Source: CBDDFV01 sp965227335 (GTDB taxonomy: Bacteria > Planctomycetota > Phycisphaerae > Phycisphaerales > SM1A02). Taken from it: DNA of 64,000 bases. Within the stretch, counting starts at the first letter, position 1. Every line of letters starts with the position of its first letter. Under the pieces are notes generated by a model. That model was not told the DNA's origin and did no database searches. It saw nothing but the letters and a program-made list of their open reading frames with translations. The stretch is taken from assembly GCA_965227335.1 (NCBI GenBank), contig CBDDFV010000001.1, forward strand, positions 1,364,001 through 1,428,000. Direction: 5' to 3'. Shown one piece after another: positions 53,913 through 62,795 of this stretch. A program made the translations under genes and the position numbers.

Positions 53913-55979
53913 CTACCGCAACACATCGAGCAGATTCGCATACTCATCCGTCCACTCGATCGTCCGCCGTCGCGCGGGATCGGAGGGCGTGATCCGGTCC
54001 GCGACCCGGCGATGCTCGAACAGCGTTGCGTCGCGGGTCAGAATCATCCACGTCGCCTCCACCCAGCCGAACCCTTCGTCGGCGTCGTTCTCGACGAGCG
54101 CGACGTCAAAGTCCATGGCCTCCGCCACGCCCCACACCACGGGCCGGAGGTCGACGTGTCGGTTGGAGATGTTGACGATGATCGCGCCGTCGTCGCGCAG
54201 ATGACGGTCGTAGATCGCGAACGCCTCGCGGGTGAGCAGGTGGATCGGCACCGCATCGCCGGTGAACGCGTCGAGGATGAGAATGTCGAACGCCTGCGGG
54301 TCCTCGCGTTCGAGGACGAGTCGGGCGTCGCCGAGGACGACCTCCGTCGACGGCCGCGCCTCTTCCAGATACCAGAAGAATTCCCGGGCGAGCCGTTCGA
54401 CATCCGGGTTGATCTCGTAGAACCGCACGTGGTCGCGTGCTTCCGCGAGCGCCACGATCGTGCCGATCCCGAGGCCGACGACGCCGATACGCCGGGGCTC
54501 GCCGCGCCGGTGATTCTTCACCGCGAGACTCACGCCGCTGTCCGGGCCGTAATAGCTCGTCGGTTCGACGCGATCCCGTTCGGCGAGGAACTGGTAGCCG
54601 TGCATGATCCGACCGTGCACGAGCTCTCGGGCCAGCGGCGGGCCGCCGAGCTCGCGATCGTCCGCGTGCACGCCGAGCACGCCGTAGAAGTTGCGGGAGA
54701 GTTCAATCGCGCGGCTCTGGTCCAGCCGCACGCACCACACCAGCGCGACGGCCCCGGCGACCACCCCGACCGCGAGACCGCCGAGGCTCGTCGCCCGCAC
54801 CGCGCGTCGGTGCGACGGCGTCGGCGGGTCGAATCGAGCGGCGGTCAACAGCAGCATCCCGCACGCGATCGTCGCGAGCGGGAATTCGTAGAGCCCGTCG
54901 AAGATCACCGGCGCGACCACCGCGACAAACCCGCCGCCCAGCGCGCCGCCGAGGGAGATCGTCAGGTAGAAGCCGGTCAGCCGACACGCGTGCGGACGCA
55001 GTCGGTAGAGTTCGCCGTGGCAGACCATGCAGACCGCGACGAGGACCGTCGCGCTACCGACGATCTGGTGCAGCAGGGAGGAGACGACGCCGTTGTAGAC
55101 GAGGTACGCCTGCCACGCCGTCGCCGCGATGAGCAGGGGGGCGAAGACCGCGCGGCGGTACCAGCGTTCGCCCGCGAAGGTGACCACGAAGGTCAGCAGA
55201 TACAAGGCCAGCGGCAGAACCCAGAGGAACGGGACCGCCGCGATGTCCTGCGTGATCTGGTTCGTCGCCGCGAGGAGCATCACGCTGCCGCACGCGGCGA
55301 GCAGCAGCCACATCACGCGTCGCCCGAACGTGGGCGGCGTCTCGTGGTCATCGTCATCCGCCTCCGCCAGGTTCATGCGTACGAGCGCGCCTTTGGCGTG
55401 TGCGCGCCAGAGCCCCGCCCCGACCGCCCCGACGAACAGTCCGTAGAGGACGAACCCGCCCGCCCACAGCCAGCCCTGTCCGAGCCGCGTCAGCCACGGT
55501 TCGACGAGAAACGGATAGCCGAGCAGGGCGAGGAACGAGCCGGCGTTCGAGAACGCGTACAGGCCGTACGGCGAACGTCCGGGGTGCGTGCGTACGAACC
55601 ACGCCTGGAGCAGCGGGCCGGTCGCCGCGAGCGCGAGGTAGGGGAGGCCGACGGTCGCGAGCAGCAGCAGCAGGATGCGCACGGTCGGCGCGGCGACGTC
55701 GTCGGGTCGCCACGCCTCGTCCGGAATCGTCGGCAGAAACACGCACGCGAGGAGGATCAGGCCCAGGAACACGGCGACCTGGCGACGCGGCGTCAGGCGT
55801 TCGTGCATCGCGTGCGCGCCGGCGTACCCCACCAGCAGCAGCGTCTGAAAGAACAGCATGCACGTCGTCCACACCGACGACGCCCCGCCGAACCACGGGA
55901 GGATGTACTTCCCGATCATCGGCTGGACGAGAAAGAGCAGGAACGCGCTGAGAAAGATGGTCAGGACGTAGAGCGGCAT
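53913..55979 (-). CDS. fused membrane / spermidine synthase-like protein
   Basis: A 688-residue protein with two parts. The N-terminal ~430 residues hold about ten membrane helices (YVLTIFLSAFLLFLVQPMIG, FLWVLPLALYLLTFVVTF), a fusion seen in the family often called fused MFS/spermidine synthase. The C-terminal ~230 residues are a Rossmann methyltransferase-like spermidine synthase domain: IGVVGLGIGTIVALAE, VRFYEINPDVERLA, VVLGDARLVLE and FDILILDAFTGDAVPIHLLT. The (L/V)xLGxGxG motif and the Asp of DAF are present, but true aminopropyl transfer is unproven. ATG 55979 precedes the first helix. It converges on the hydrolase gene with 16 bp between stops. Confidence 0.88.
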   Translation of the reverse strand: MPLYVLTIFLSAFLLFLVQPMIGKYILPWFGGASSVWTTCMLFFQTLLLVGYAGAHAMHERLTPRRQVAVFLGLILLACVFLPTIPDEAWRPDDVAAPTVRILLLLLATVGLPYLALAATGPLLQAWFVRTHPGRSPYGLYAFSNAGSFLALLGYPFLVEPWLTRLGQGWLWAGGFVLYGLFVGAVGAGLWRAHAKGALVRMNLAEADDDDHETPPTFGRRVMWLLLAACGSVMLLAATNQITQDIAAVPFLWVLPLALYLLTFVVTFAGERWYRRAVFAPLLIAATAWQAYLVYNGVVSSLLHQIVGSATVLVAVCMVCHGELYRLRPHACRLTGFYLTISLGGALGGGFVAVVAPVIFDGLYEFPLATIACGMLLLTAARFDPPTPSHRRAVRATSLGGLAVGVVAGAVALVWCVRLDQSRAIELSRNFYGVLGVHADDRELGGPPLARELVHGRIMHGYQFLAERDRVEPTSYYGPDSGVSLAVKNHRRGEPRRIGVVGLGIGTIVALAEARDHVRFYEINPDVERLAREFFWYLEEARPSTEVVLGDARLVLEREDPQAFDILILDAFTGDAVPIHLLTREAFAIYDRHLRDDGAIIVNISNRHVDLRPVVWGVAEAMDFDVALVENDADEGFGWVEATWMILTRDATLFEHRRVADRITPSDPARRRTIEWTDEYANLLDVLR

Positions 55980-56104
55980 GCGACGGATCGGCGACGGAAA
56001 GCCGCCACTATCGCATCGAATCGCCGCTTTGTGCAACCGACGGCTTGGCGCGGCGGACCCGGCCGGGTCTGATGACGGTCTGTCGCCCCCATGGAGAAGA
56101 TCAG

Positions 56105-57481
56105 ATGACTTGCCTGTGCATCGCCGCCCTGCTCGCCGCCGCCACGCTCACGAATGACGCCGCCCCCGTCGATGACCATCTGCTCGGCGACTGGGCCGGC
56201 GCCTACGTGCGCAGCGACTCGGTCCTGCGAGTGAACGTCCGCTTCGAGCGCGCCGACGACGGGACGCTGCAACGACGCGAGGAGTACCCCGACTGGATCT
56301 GGTACGGCTGGCTCGATCCGGCGCCGGTGACGATCGCCGACGACGGACGAATCGTCATGTCGAGTCGGTACGGCGAAGCGAGGCTGACCTGGGACATCGA
56401 CGTGGCGGAGATGATCGGTCCTTCGGGCGCCGCGACGCCGCCGGTGACGCTCCACCTGAAACGCGTGCCGCCTCGCCCCGAAATCCGCATCTCGGAGCGC
56501 CCCGCCTTGTTCGGGCCGGAACCCGCCCTGAGCGGGACGCTCATCCTGCCGGAGGGCGACGGACCCCACGCGTGCGTGGTCATGCTCCACGGACGTGGAT
56601 GCGCGGCCCGGGGGCTGTACCGCGATATCGGCCGCGCGTTGGCGCGGTACGGCGTGGCCAGTCTTGCCTACGACAAGCGCGGGGCGGGATCGTCGCCGGG
56701 CGACTGTGATCTGGCGACGCATGCGTCGACCGTCGATGACGCGATGGCGGCGCTCGCCTGGGCGCGGGAACAGCCGGAGATCGACGCCGCGCGAACCGGC
56801 GTGCTCGGCACGTCGGCCGGGGCGTGGACGGCGCAAGGCGTGGCGGCGCGCTCGCTGGCTGGCGGGTCGGATCTGCCGGCGTTCATCATCACGTGGATCG
56901 GGCCGAGCACCAGCGTCCTGGAACAGCAGGTCGACGCCGCCCGCGCGATCGGCGAGGGGATCGGATTGACGGAGTCGCAGGTGGGTCTGGCCCTGCGCGT
57001 CCTGGAGATCTCCATGGACCGGGCCGCGGATCCCGACGCACGGGTGGCGGCGCTGCAGGCGGCGCGGGCGCAGGCGCGGGAAGAGGGCTGGCTGGACCGG
57101 ATGTTCGAGCCGTCGGATTTCGTCGACGATCCCGCCGGACTGGATCGGTTGTGGATCAACCGTTTCCGCTTCGATCCGACGTCCGCCCTCGCCGCGCTGT
57201 CAGAGACGCCGTATCTGTCGGTGCTCGGGGAAACGGATCTGATCGTGCCGTACGAGATCAACGCGGGCCGGTTGCGGGCGTTGCTCGACCGGGCGGGCAA
57301 CGAACAGTACAAGATCGTCGGTCTGCCGGGGGTCGGCCATTCGTTCGAGCATGGCGATCTGTTCCGGGTGATCGAGCGTCCGGGGCCCGACGTGTCGTAC
57401 ATGAGTTTCGATCGCGTGCAGCCGGGATTCTACGAGGCGACGGTCCGGTTCCTCCGCGAACTCGGGTGTGCGACGCGATGA
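56105..57481 (+). CDS. secreted alpha/beta hydrolase
   Basis: A 458-residue exported hydrolase. A signal peptide (MTCLCIAALLAAATLT) precedes a beta-rich N-terminal domain (to about residue 150; LLGDWAGAYV, LRVNVRFERADDG) that resembles those on esterases with a lipocalin-like prefix. The hydrolase core has VVMLHGRGCAARG, the nucleophile in GVLGTSAGAWTAQ, VLGETDLIVPYEIN for Asp and GVGHSFEHGD for His. It is probably a secreted esterase or peptidase. ATG 56105 follows GGAGAAGA. Its stop overlaps the YHS lipoprotein start (ATGA). Confidence 0.85.
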   Translation: MTCLCIAALLAAATLTNDAAPVDDHLLGDWAGAYVRSDSVLRVNVRFERADDGTLQRREEYPDWIWYGWLDPAPVTIADDGRIVMSSRYGEARLTWDIDVAEMIGPSGAATPPVTLHLKRVPPRPEIRISERPALFGPEPALSGTLILPEGDGPHACVVMLHGRGCAARGLYRDIGRALARYGVASLAYDKRGAGSSPGDCDLATHASTVDDAMAALAWAREQPEIDAARTGVLGTSAGAWTAQGVAARSLAGGSDLPAFIITWIGPSTSVLEQQVDAARAIGEGIGLTESQVGLALRVLEISMDRAADPDARVAALQAARAQAREEGWLDRMFEPSDFVDDPAGLDRLWINRFRFDPTSALAALSETPYLSVLGETDLIVPYEINAGRLRALLDRAGNEQYKIVGLPGVGHSFEHGDLFRVIERPGPDVSYMSFDRVQPGFYEATVRFLRELGCATR

Positions 57482-57990
57482 CGAAAGGGCGACGGATGTT
57501 CATTCGAATGGTCCGGACGGCGGCGATGGCGGCGGTGTCGGCGGGGCTGATGCTCGCGCCGGCGTGCAACTCCACGTCGTCGACGAGTCGGCCGACGACG
57601 CAGAACGCGTCCTTCAGTGACCCGTGGATCGAAGGGTACGATCCCGTCGCCTACTGGCCGGAGGGCGGCGGGAAGCCCCGCGAAGGCCGACGCGAGTTCA
57701 GCGCCCGGCACGACGGTCGGATGTACTGGTTCGCGACCGCGGAAAACCGCTCGCGATTCGTCCAGAATCCCGAGCGGTATGCTCCGGCGTACGGCGGCTG
57801 GTGTGCGTGGGCGATGGTGCAGGGCGAGGAGGTCGAGGTCGATTCCGAGTCGTTCATCATCGAGGACGATCGGCTGTTCCTGTTCTATGACGGATTCCTT
57901 GCGGACACGCGGAAGAAGTGGCTCGCGGGGGATCACCGGACGCTGGAGCGGAAAGCGGACGCGCACTGGGCGGGGCGGAAGCGTCGCTGA
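57478..57990 (+). CDS. YHS-domain lipoprotein
   Basis: A 170-residue lipoprotein. The signal peptide ends LMLAPAC, so Cys30 is the probable lipid site. A YHS-like domain follows: WIEGYDPVAYWPEGG, YWFATAENRSRFVQNPERYAPA and YGGWCAWAMVQGEEV, the pattern of the COG3350 metal-binding fold, where Cys and other residues can bind Cu or Fe. The last 40 residues are charged. Translation is coupled to the upstream hydrolase (ATGA). ATG 57496, preceded by GAAAGGG, is an alternative start. Confidence 0.82.
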   Translation: MTKGRRMFIRMVRTAAMAAVSAGLMLAPACNSTSSTSRPTTQNASFSDPWIEGYDPVAYWPEGGGKPREGRREFSARHDGRMYWFATAENRSRFVQNPERYAPAYGGWCAWAMVQGEEVEVDSESFIIEDDRLFLFYDGFLADTRKKWLAGDHRTLERKADAHWAGRKRR

Positions 57991-58005
57991 CGATTCGCGG
58001 CGTGT

Positions 58006-58812
58006 TCACGGCTCATCCGACGGCGCGACGTCGATCGCTCGCGCCGAGATGACGAGCATGATCGCGTCGTTGTCATCGGCGTCGATCTGCGACATCGGCA
58101 TCACCGCGACATCGTCCGCCGCGAGACGGATCGTCCGCGACGACGAATGCGTTTCGAAGATCGGCCGTCCCACATCGAACGGAACGCCCGGGATCGGTTC
58201 GCGACCGGCCAGCCGACGCAGGTCCACGACGATCGGACTGATCTCGATCATCCCCGAGTCCTCGATGGTCGGCGTGACGGCGATGGTGACGCCCTCGATC
58301 TCTGCTTCGCCGTCGTCAAGACGCAGGGCCCCGTCGGGTCCGAGCACGAGATACGGCGTGGGCTCGCCGATCGTCAGCGTGGTGGCCTGGTCGGCCGCAC
58401 AGATCAGACTGGGAGCGCTCAGCACGGTGAACGGCGCGGCGTCGTCGTCGGCGGGCTCGCCCTCGAGCGCGGCGCCCAGGCGCCAGGTCTGATCCCCGAT
58501 CCGCACTTCGCCCTCATCGCCGAGATAGAAGATCGGCGGCTTCCAGCGGATGCCGTCCGCCCCGATCCGGATCCCGAAGGTCACGCCCCAGTCCTCCGGC
58601 GGCGCCATCGACTCGCCGGTCGCCGATTCGATCGCCTGCAGGCGCTCGAAGTCGACCTGAATCAGTCGAACCGTCACCAGAACCTGGCCCGGCTCGTCCG
58701 CCGCCGGATCGACGTTCGGCTGCCCGGCGGCGGGGGCTGCGATCAGGCCCGCCGTGACGAGCGCTGCCGCACGGAAACAACGAGAGGCGGATGTGTAATG
58801 GAAGGTGTTCAT
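58006..58812 (-). CDS. secreted protein with a secretin-like (GspD/PilQ C-terminal) domain
   Basis: A 268-residue exported protein with a signal peptide (to about residue 30). The segment VTVRLIQVDFERLQAI is a strand of the kind that precedes secretin domains. FTVLSAPSLICAADQATTLT (the conserved LSAPxLxxxxxxxA), IGEPTPYLV, TIAVTPTIEDSGMIEISPIV and SRTIRLAADDVAVM follow in the order seen in the secretin homology region. However, the domain is only about 170 residues, and no N0-N3 domains or outer-membrane signature are present, so a gated pore is doubtful. It is the last gene of the sigma-factor operon, 3 bp after the membrane protein. Confidence 0.72.
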   Translation of the reverse strand: MNTFHYTSASRCFRAAALVTAGLIAAPAAGQPNVDPAADEPGQVLVTVRLIQVDFERLQAIESATGESMAPPEDWGVTFGIRIGADGIRWKPPIFYLGDEGEVRIGDQTWRLGAALEGEPADDDAAPFTVLSAPSLICAADQATTLTIGEPTPYLVLGPDGALRLDDGEAEIEGVTIAVTPTIEDSGMIEISPIVVDLRRLAGREPIPGVPFDVGRPIFETHSSSRTIRLAADDVAVMPMSQIDADDNDAIMLVISARAIDVAPSDEP

Positions 58813-58815
58813 AGG

Positions 58816-59196
58816 TCAGGCTCCTGATGGCTTGCGGATCTCGAGGACGGTCCAGCGGGAAATATCGGTGGCGATCCGGCGACGGGGCGGTGGGGATTGG
58901 CTTTCCGGCGTCCCGGGCGATGGTTCGACCACGGGCCCGCGGTTGTCAGCGACCGGGGCGGCCACGCCGGAGACGGTCGCCGCCCGCGTCACGAGGCCGA
59001 CGATCGCGCTGATCGCGATGCACGCCGCGAGCGCCTGCCAGCGCGGCATCTCGCGCCGCCACCAGGCGTGTTCACGTCGGCGCGCCGCCTCATCGCCGGC
59101 GTTCTTCATCGCGCGGTCGATACGCTCGATCGCGCCCGGCGGCAGATCGCGACCCGGTCGGTCGCCCAGCAGGCGTTTCACATCATCATCGTTCAT
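58816..59196 (-). CDS. single-pass membrane protein, candidate anti-sigma factor
   Basis: A 126-residue protein. The N-terminal 45 residues are cytoplasmic and charged (MNDDDVKRLLGDRPGRDLPP), followed by a membrane segment (WQALAACIAISAIVGLVT) and a short Pro-rich exterior (PSPGTPESQSPPPRRR). Its size, topology and position directly after an ECF sigma gene (11-bp overlap of coding regions) fit an anti-sigma factor, though there is no ZAS zinc motif (HxxxCxxC). AAAGGAG lies upstream of the ATG. Confidence 0.7.
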   Translation of the reverse strand: MNDDDVKRLLGDRPGRDLPPGAIERIDRAMKNAGDEAARRREHAWWRREMPRWQALAACIAISAIVGLVTRAATVSGVAAPVADNRGPVVEPSPGTPESQSPPPRRRIATDISRWTVLEIRKPSGA

Positions 59197-59839
59197 CGTG
59201 CGACTCCTTTGACAACGTGCGGCGGAGGGCGTCGATCCCGCGGCGGTAGTGACTGGCGACGGTGTTGCGCGATAACCCGAGACACGCGGCGATCTGAGCG
59301 AAGGTCAGGCCGGCTCGCACGTGCAGCACCACCACTTCGCGACGGATGTCATCCAGATCGTCAAGCGCGCACAGGAGCGTGTCGGCGTCCGGACGGACGT
59401 CGGCTCCGGTGCTCGACGGATCGGGGTTCTGCCCGGGCGCGATCTCGCCGCGCACTTCGAGCACCCGACGGCGCGACTGCCGGCGCCGGTGTCGAGTCGC
59501 CGCCGCATGACGCAGGGCGCGGGCGAGGTAGGCGATCGGGTCGGCGACCCGCCGCGGTTTTCGGACGAGGCTGCAGAGCACGTCGGCGAGCAGCTCCTCG
59601 GCGTCTTCCGGCGAATCGGCGAAGAGGAGGGCGAGGGCGGTGAGTCGGCCTCGTTCCTCATGCAGCAGCCGGCTCCACTCCACCGGTCCGATGACTTCGC
59701 CCCCGGTCGATGACGCACCGTGGTCGGGGCGGGAATGCGGGCCGCTTTCCGTCGCGGCGAGGTCCGACCCATCCGTCTCGACGGCGACCCGTTGGTCAGG
59801 CTCGTCGGCGGCGGCGTGTCGGGCGGGCGGGTGTCGCAT
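59186..59839 (-). CDS. ECF-type RNA polymerase sigma factor
   Basis: A 217-residue sigma factor. After a long Pro/Ala-rich leader (to about residue 50), region 2 shows RLTALALLFADSPEDAEELLADVLCSLV, split here as two short blocks, and region 4 shows DDIRREVVVLHVRAGLTFAQ and IAACLGLSRNTVASHYRRG, a clear helix-turn-helix. The family would direct transcription of a stress or surface regulon. The stop overlaps the next gene by 11 bp. The likely operon is sigma, membrane protein, secretin-like protein. Confidence 0.88.
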   Translation of the reverse strand: MRHPPARHAAADEPDQRVAVETDGSDLAATESGPHSRPDHGASSTGGEVIGPVEWSRLLHEERGRLTALALLFADSPEDAEELLADVLCSLVRKPRRVADPIAYLARALRHAAATRHRRRQSRRRVLEVRGEIAPGQNPDPSSTGADVRPDADTLLCALDDLDDIRREVVVLHVRAGLTFAQIAACLGLSRNTVASHYRRGIDALRRTLSKESHDER

Positions 59840-59992
59840 GGTCGGGCTCCACCAGCATGACGCGCGCCGGGGCCGGGCGCGTGCGGCGACATGGAGTTTT
59901 TTTGCCGGGAGTCCGCCCGCCGGGGCCTCGGATGTCCGCCGCGTGACGTGTTAGCATCTCGGTCCGCACCCCACACCAACAGGAGTCCACGA

Positions 59993-60406
59993 ATGTCGTC
60001 GATTCAGACCATGGATATCAGCCTCGACCAGGCCAACGCGGTCGTGGCCGCCGCTGTCAGGAAAGCCGCCGCGATCGATACGAAGATGGACATCGCCGTG
60101 GTCGACGCGGGCGGGAACCTGAAGGCTTTCGCTCGCATGGACGGGGCGTGGCTGGGGTCGATCGACATCGCCCAGAAGAAGGCGAAGACGGCCCGCGGGT
60201 TCGATATGCCGACCGGCGCGATCGGCGAACTCTCCCAGCCGGGCGGCCCGCTCTACAACATCGAGCACTCCAACGGCGGCCTGATCACCTTCCCCGGCGG
60301 CCTGCCGCTCGTCGTCGACGGGACCGTGATCGGCGCGATCGGCGTGTCCGGGTCGACGGTCGAGAATGATCACACGGTGGCCGAAGCCGGCGCGGCGGCG
60401 TTGTAG
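59993..60406 (+). CDS. GlcG/HbpS-like (DUF336) heme-binding family protein
   Basis: A 137-residue protein. ISLDQANAVVAAAVRKAAAI, DIAVVDAGGNLKAFARMDGA and GSIDIAQKKAKTARGF followed by GGLPLVVDGTVIGAIGVSGS and DHTVAEAGAAAL cover nearly the whole GlcG/HbpS fold. Relatives bind heme or cobalamin or modulate enzymes; some are secreted, but this copy has no signal peptide. AGGAG (59981-59985) is 7 nt before the ATG. It converges with the dockerin-type gene, with 10 bp between stops. Confidence 0.85.
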   Translation: MSSIQTMDISLDQANAVVAAAVRKAAAIDTKMDIAVVDAGGNLKAFARMDGAWLGSIDIAQKKAKTARGFDMPTGAIGELSQPGGPLYNIEHSNGGLITFPGGLPLVVDGTVIGAIGVSGSTVENDHTVAEAGAAAL

Positions 60407-60416
60407 GCGCCTGAAC

Positions 60417-62642
60417 TCAGGACCACGCCCCCAGCAGCAGCGCGAGGTCCGCCGCGTCGACCTGACCGTCGGCGTTGAGGTCCGACCCGCATCGGCCGCA
60501 CGGGCCCCACGCGCCGAGCAGGAGCGCCAGGTCGGCGGCGTCAACATCGCCGTCGCCGTCGAGATCGGCCGCGTTCGGCGGGTCCACGCGGGGATCGATC
60601 GCGTAGAGATAGCCGTAGCTGAACGGAAGGGCGTCGTCGGGGATGCTGACGGGGATGTACGCCGTCGAGCCGTCGGGGGTGAACGTCGCCGCGCGATCGA
60701 CGACGAGGGAGCCGCCGTTCTCCGGACCGAGATCAAGCGTCCACACCCGTTCGCCCGCGGTGGACACGCCGATCAGCGTCGACGGCGCACCGCCCTGGCC
60801 GAGCCAGGAGACGATGACGTCGTTCGCCGGGCTCACGGCGGTCGCGCCGAAGTTGCCCACGGGATCGATGTACCGCCAGAGTTCGGATCCGGTCGCCGGG
60901 TCGACGGCGCTCATACGCAGCCCGTCCCACGTCGTGTAGACCACGCCGTCCGGTCCGACGGAGGGGTTCGTCAGATACGCCGCGATTCCGGGGTCGAAGC
61001 GCCACTGCCGCGCGCCGTTCGCGGCGTCGAACGACTGGAGACCCCAGCCCAGGCCGCCGGGCCCCGTGAATTCGCCCATGAACGCGCGGCCGTTGTCGGC
61101 AATCGCCTGCGTCTGAGCGCCGACGTCGAGGACGCCGGCCGGCGTCTGCCAGATCTGCTCGCCGCTCGCCAGGTCGAACGCGTAGACGCGCCGATCGTCG
61201 TCGCGGTCGACCGTGAAGATCAGGCGGTCCGCGGGGTCGCCCGGCCCGCCGCCGGTGAACGCCAGTTCCGCCCCGACGCCGCCGTACTCGAGGATCGCCG
61301 GCGCGCCGTTGTTCGTCCAGCGCAGATCGCCCTGCGGCGTGAATGACGCGGCGCCGAAGCTCGTCAGATCGGTGTCGTGGAAGACAATGTAGACGTTCCC
61401 GTCGGGTCCGACGGCCGGACCCGCGGCCACGCCCAGCGCATCGGGATCCGTGAACGCCCATCGGAGCGTCCCATCCGGCTCATACGCCAGGAAGTCCACA
61501 GTGGGCCCGAGCGGATTGACGGTGACGTAGATCGCGCCGTCATCGCCGACCACGACGGGGCCGTCGCTTGATCCGCCCGGCTGGCCGCGCAGGGCGTCGA
61601 CGATCCACTGGAGGCCGCCGTCCGCGTCGAGGGCGTACAGTTTGCCCCAGAGGTCGTTGATGTAGATCTGTCCGTCGGAGCCGAGACCCGGTGCGTGCAG
61701 CATGTACCAGGAGTCGGTCGAGAAGCGCCAGCGGACGCGGCCGTCGGGAAGCCGGGGAGCGACGTCGATGGTCTCTTCGTCGAGCACATCGTCGCCGAGC
61801 ATGATGGCGACGGTCGCCGCCCCGGGCGCGGTCGATTCCGGGACATACGCGATGATCGTGTCGTCGGTCCATTGAGTGATGAAGGCGGGCGCGCCGTTGA
61901 CGACGACGCTCTGTCCGGCCTGTTCATCGCCAAACGCATCGCCATCGATCCGGATCCGCGCGCTGGGCGTGATGGTCATCGGACTCGTGACGGTGAGGAT
62001 GTCGGCGGTGGGGGTCCCGGTGAACTCACCGTGAAGTTCGAAGGACGTGTCGGACGGAGGAAAGCCGGTTGTCGTGTGGAAGGCGATCCACTCGTCGTTC
62101 TCGTTGAGGTCGCGGTAATGAGCGGCGCCGCCCATCGGGTCGCCGACGTTCGACCGGTAGAAGTTCCACTGGTCGGTCGACGCCGAGCCGGTGAGCGCTG
62201 CCTGTACCGAGACGTAGTGCCACCCGGACGCGACGAACGGCTCGGGCAGCGTGATGTCGAGCAGGCGCAGACAGCAGGAGGGCGTCCAGAAGAAATCGCC
62301 GGTGTCGACCGGCACGAAGTGTTCGACCTGCAGCGCGCCCGGACCGTCCGGCGTCCAGTCATAGAAGCGCACCGTGACGCCGAGGCAATCCGGGGCGCCG
62401 CTGCAACCGTTGTTGCACGTGACGCCGTCGGCGACGATGCGATCGATCAGGCCGATGACGTTGAAGTCGTCCGCGACCTCGCCGCTCAGAACCGGACTCG
62501 CGACGCTCGGGCCGACCAGGTAGGCGGAGTACCCGGTGGGAATATCCGGATTGGTGACCCAGACCGGTTCGGCCTGGCCCGGGTTCGTCATGAGAGCGCA
62601 GGTCAGGGCGGCGGCGGCCATGGCGGGGCGGGATCGGTTCAC
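60417..62642 (-). CDS. secreted PQQ-propeller protein with dockerin-like tail
   Basis: A 741-residue secreted protein. Signal peptide (RPAMAAAALTCALMTNPGQA), a beta-sandwich N-terminal domain with disulfide candidates (VTCNNGCSGAPDC, TPSCCLRLL), an IPT/TIG-like domain (ILTVTSPMTITPSARIRIDG) and a PQQ-type beta-propeller of outer-membrane BamB style (VRWRFSTDSW, LWGKLYALDADGGLQW, YINDLWG). The C-terminus has two Ca2+-binding dockerin-like repeats (ADLDGDGDVDAADLALLL, SDLNADGQVDAADLALLL) ending LGAWS. The GTG at 62642 is favoured over later starts because GGAAGGAG sits 7 nt upstream. It probably binds or reads extracellular glycan. Confidence 0.83.
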   Translation of the reverse strand: MNRSRPAMAAAALTCALMTNPGQAEPVWVTNPDIPTGYSAYLVGPSVASPVLSGEVADDFNVIGLIDRIVADGVTCNNGCSGAPDCLGVTVRFYDWTPDGPGALQVEHFVPVDTGDFFWTPSCCLRLLDITLPEPFVASGWHYVSVQAALTGSASTDQWNFYRSNVGDPMGGAAHYRDLNENDEWIAFHTTTGFPPSDTSFELHGEFTGTPTADILTVTSPMTITPSARIRIDGDAFGDEQAGQSVVVNGAPAFITQWTDDTIIAYVPESTAPGAATVAIMLGDDVLDEETIDVAPRLPDGRVRWRFSTDSWYMLHAPGLGSDGQIYINDLWGKLYALDADGGLQWIVDALRGQPGGSSDGPVVVGDDGAIYVTVNPLGPTVDFLAYEPDGTLRWAFTDPDALGVAAGPAVGPDGNVYIVFHDTDLTSFGAASFTPQGDLRWTNNGAPAILEYGGVGAELAFTGGGPGDPADRLIFTVDRDDDRRVYAFDLASGEQIWQTPAGVLDVGAQTQAIADNGRAFMGEFTGPGGLGWGLQSFDAANGARQWRFDPGIAAYLTNPSVGPDGVVYTTWDGLRMSAVDPATGSELWRYIDPVGNFGATAVSPANDVIVSWLGQGGAPSTLIGVSTAGERVWTLDLGPENGGSLVVDRAATFTPDGSTAYIPVSIPDDALPFSYGYLYAIDPRVDPPNAADLDGDGDVDAADLALLLGAWGPCGRCGSDLNADGQVDAADLALLLGAWS

Positions 62643-62795
62643 GCGATGCTCCTTCCGAATGGGAGAGTCTTCCTCGCGCCGAGGACGATCGACCCCACGA
62701 AGATACATCGCTCCGACGATTTCTCAGTCTCGTGCGATCGGCATGGCACGAATGCACCATCCCCACGACGGCGATGAAATCGGCATGATGGCGAC

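Noticed and set aside
53811..56072. 753-codon plus-strand frame opposite the spermidine synthase-like gene
   Set aside because: Arg/Asp/Glu-biased translation without domains; the minus strand holds membrane helices and a complete Rossmann domain.
59862..59895. GC hairpin followed by a T-run, in the region between the sigma and GlcG/HbpS-like genes
   Set aside because: Terminator-like, but no plus-strand gene ends upstream and the T-run is about 13 nt from the stem; function unclear.
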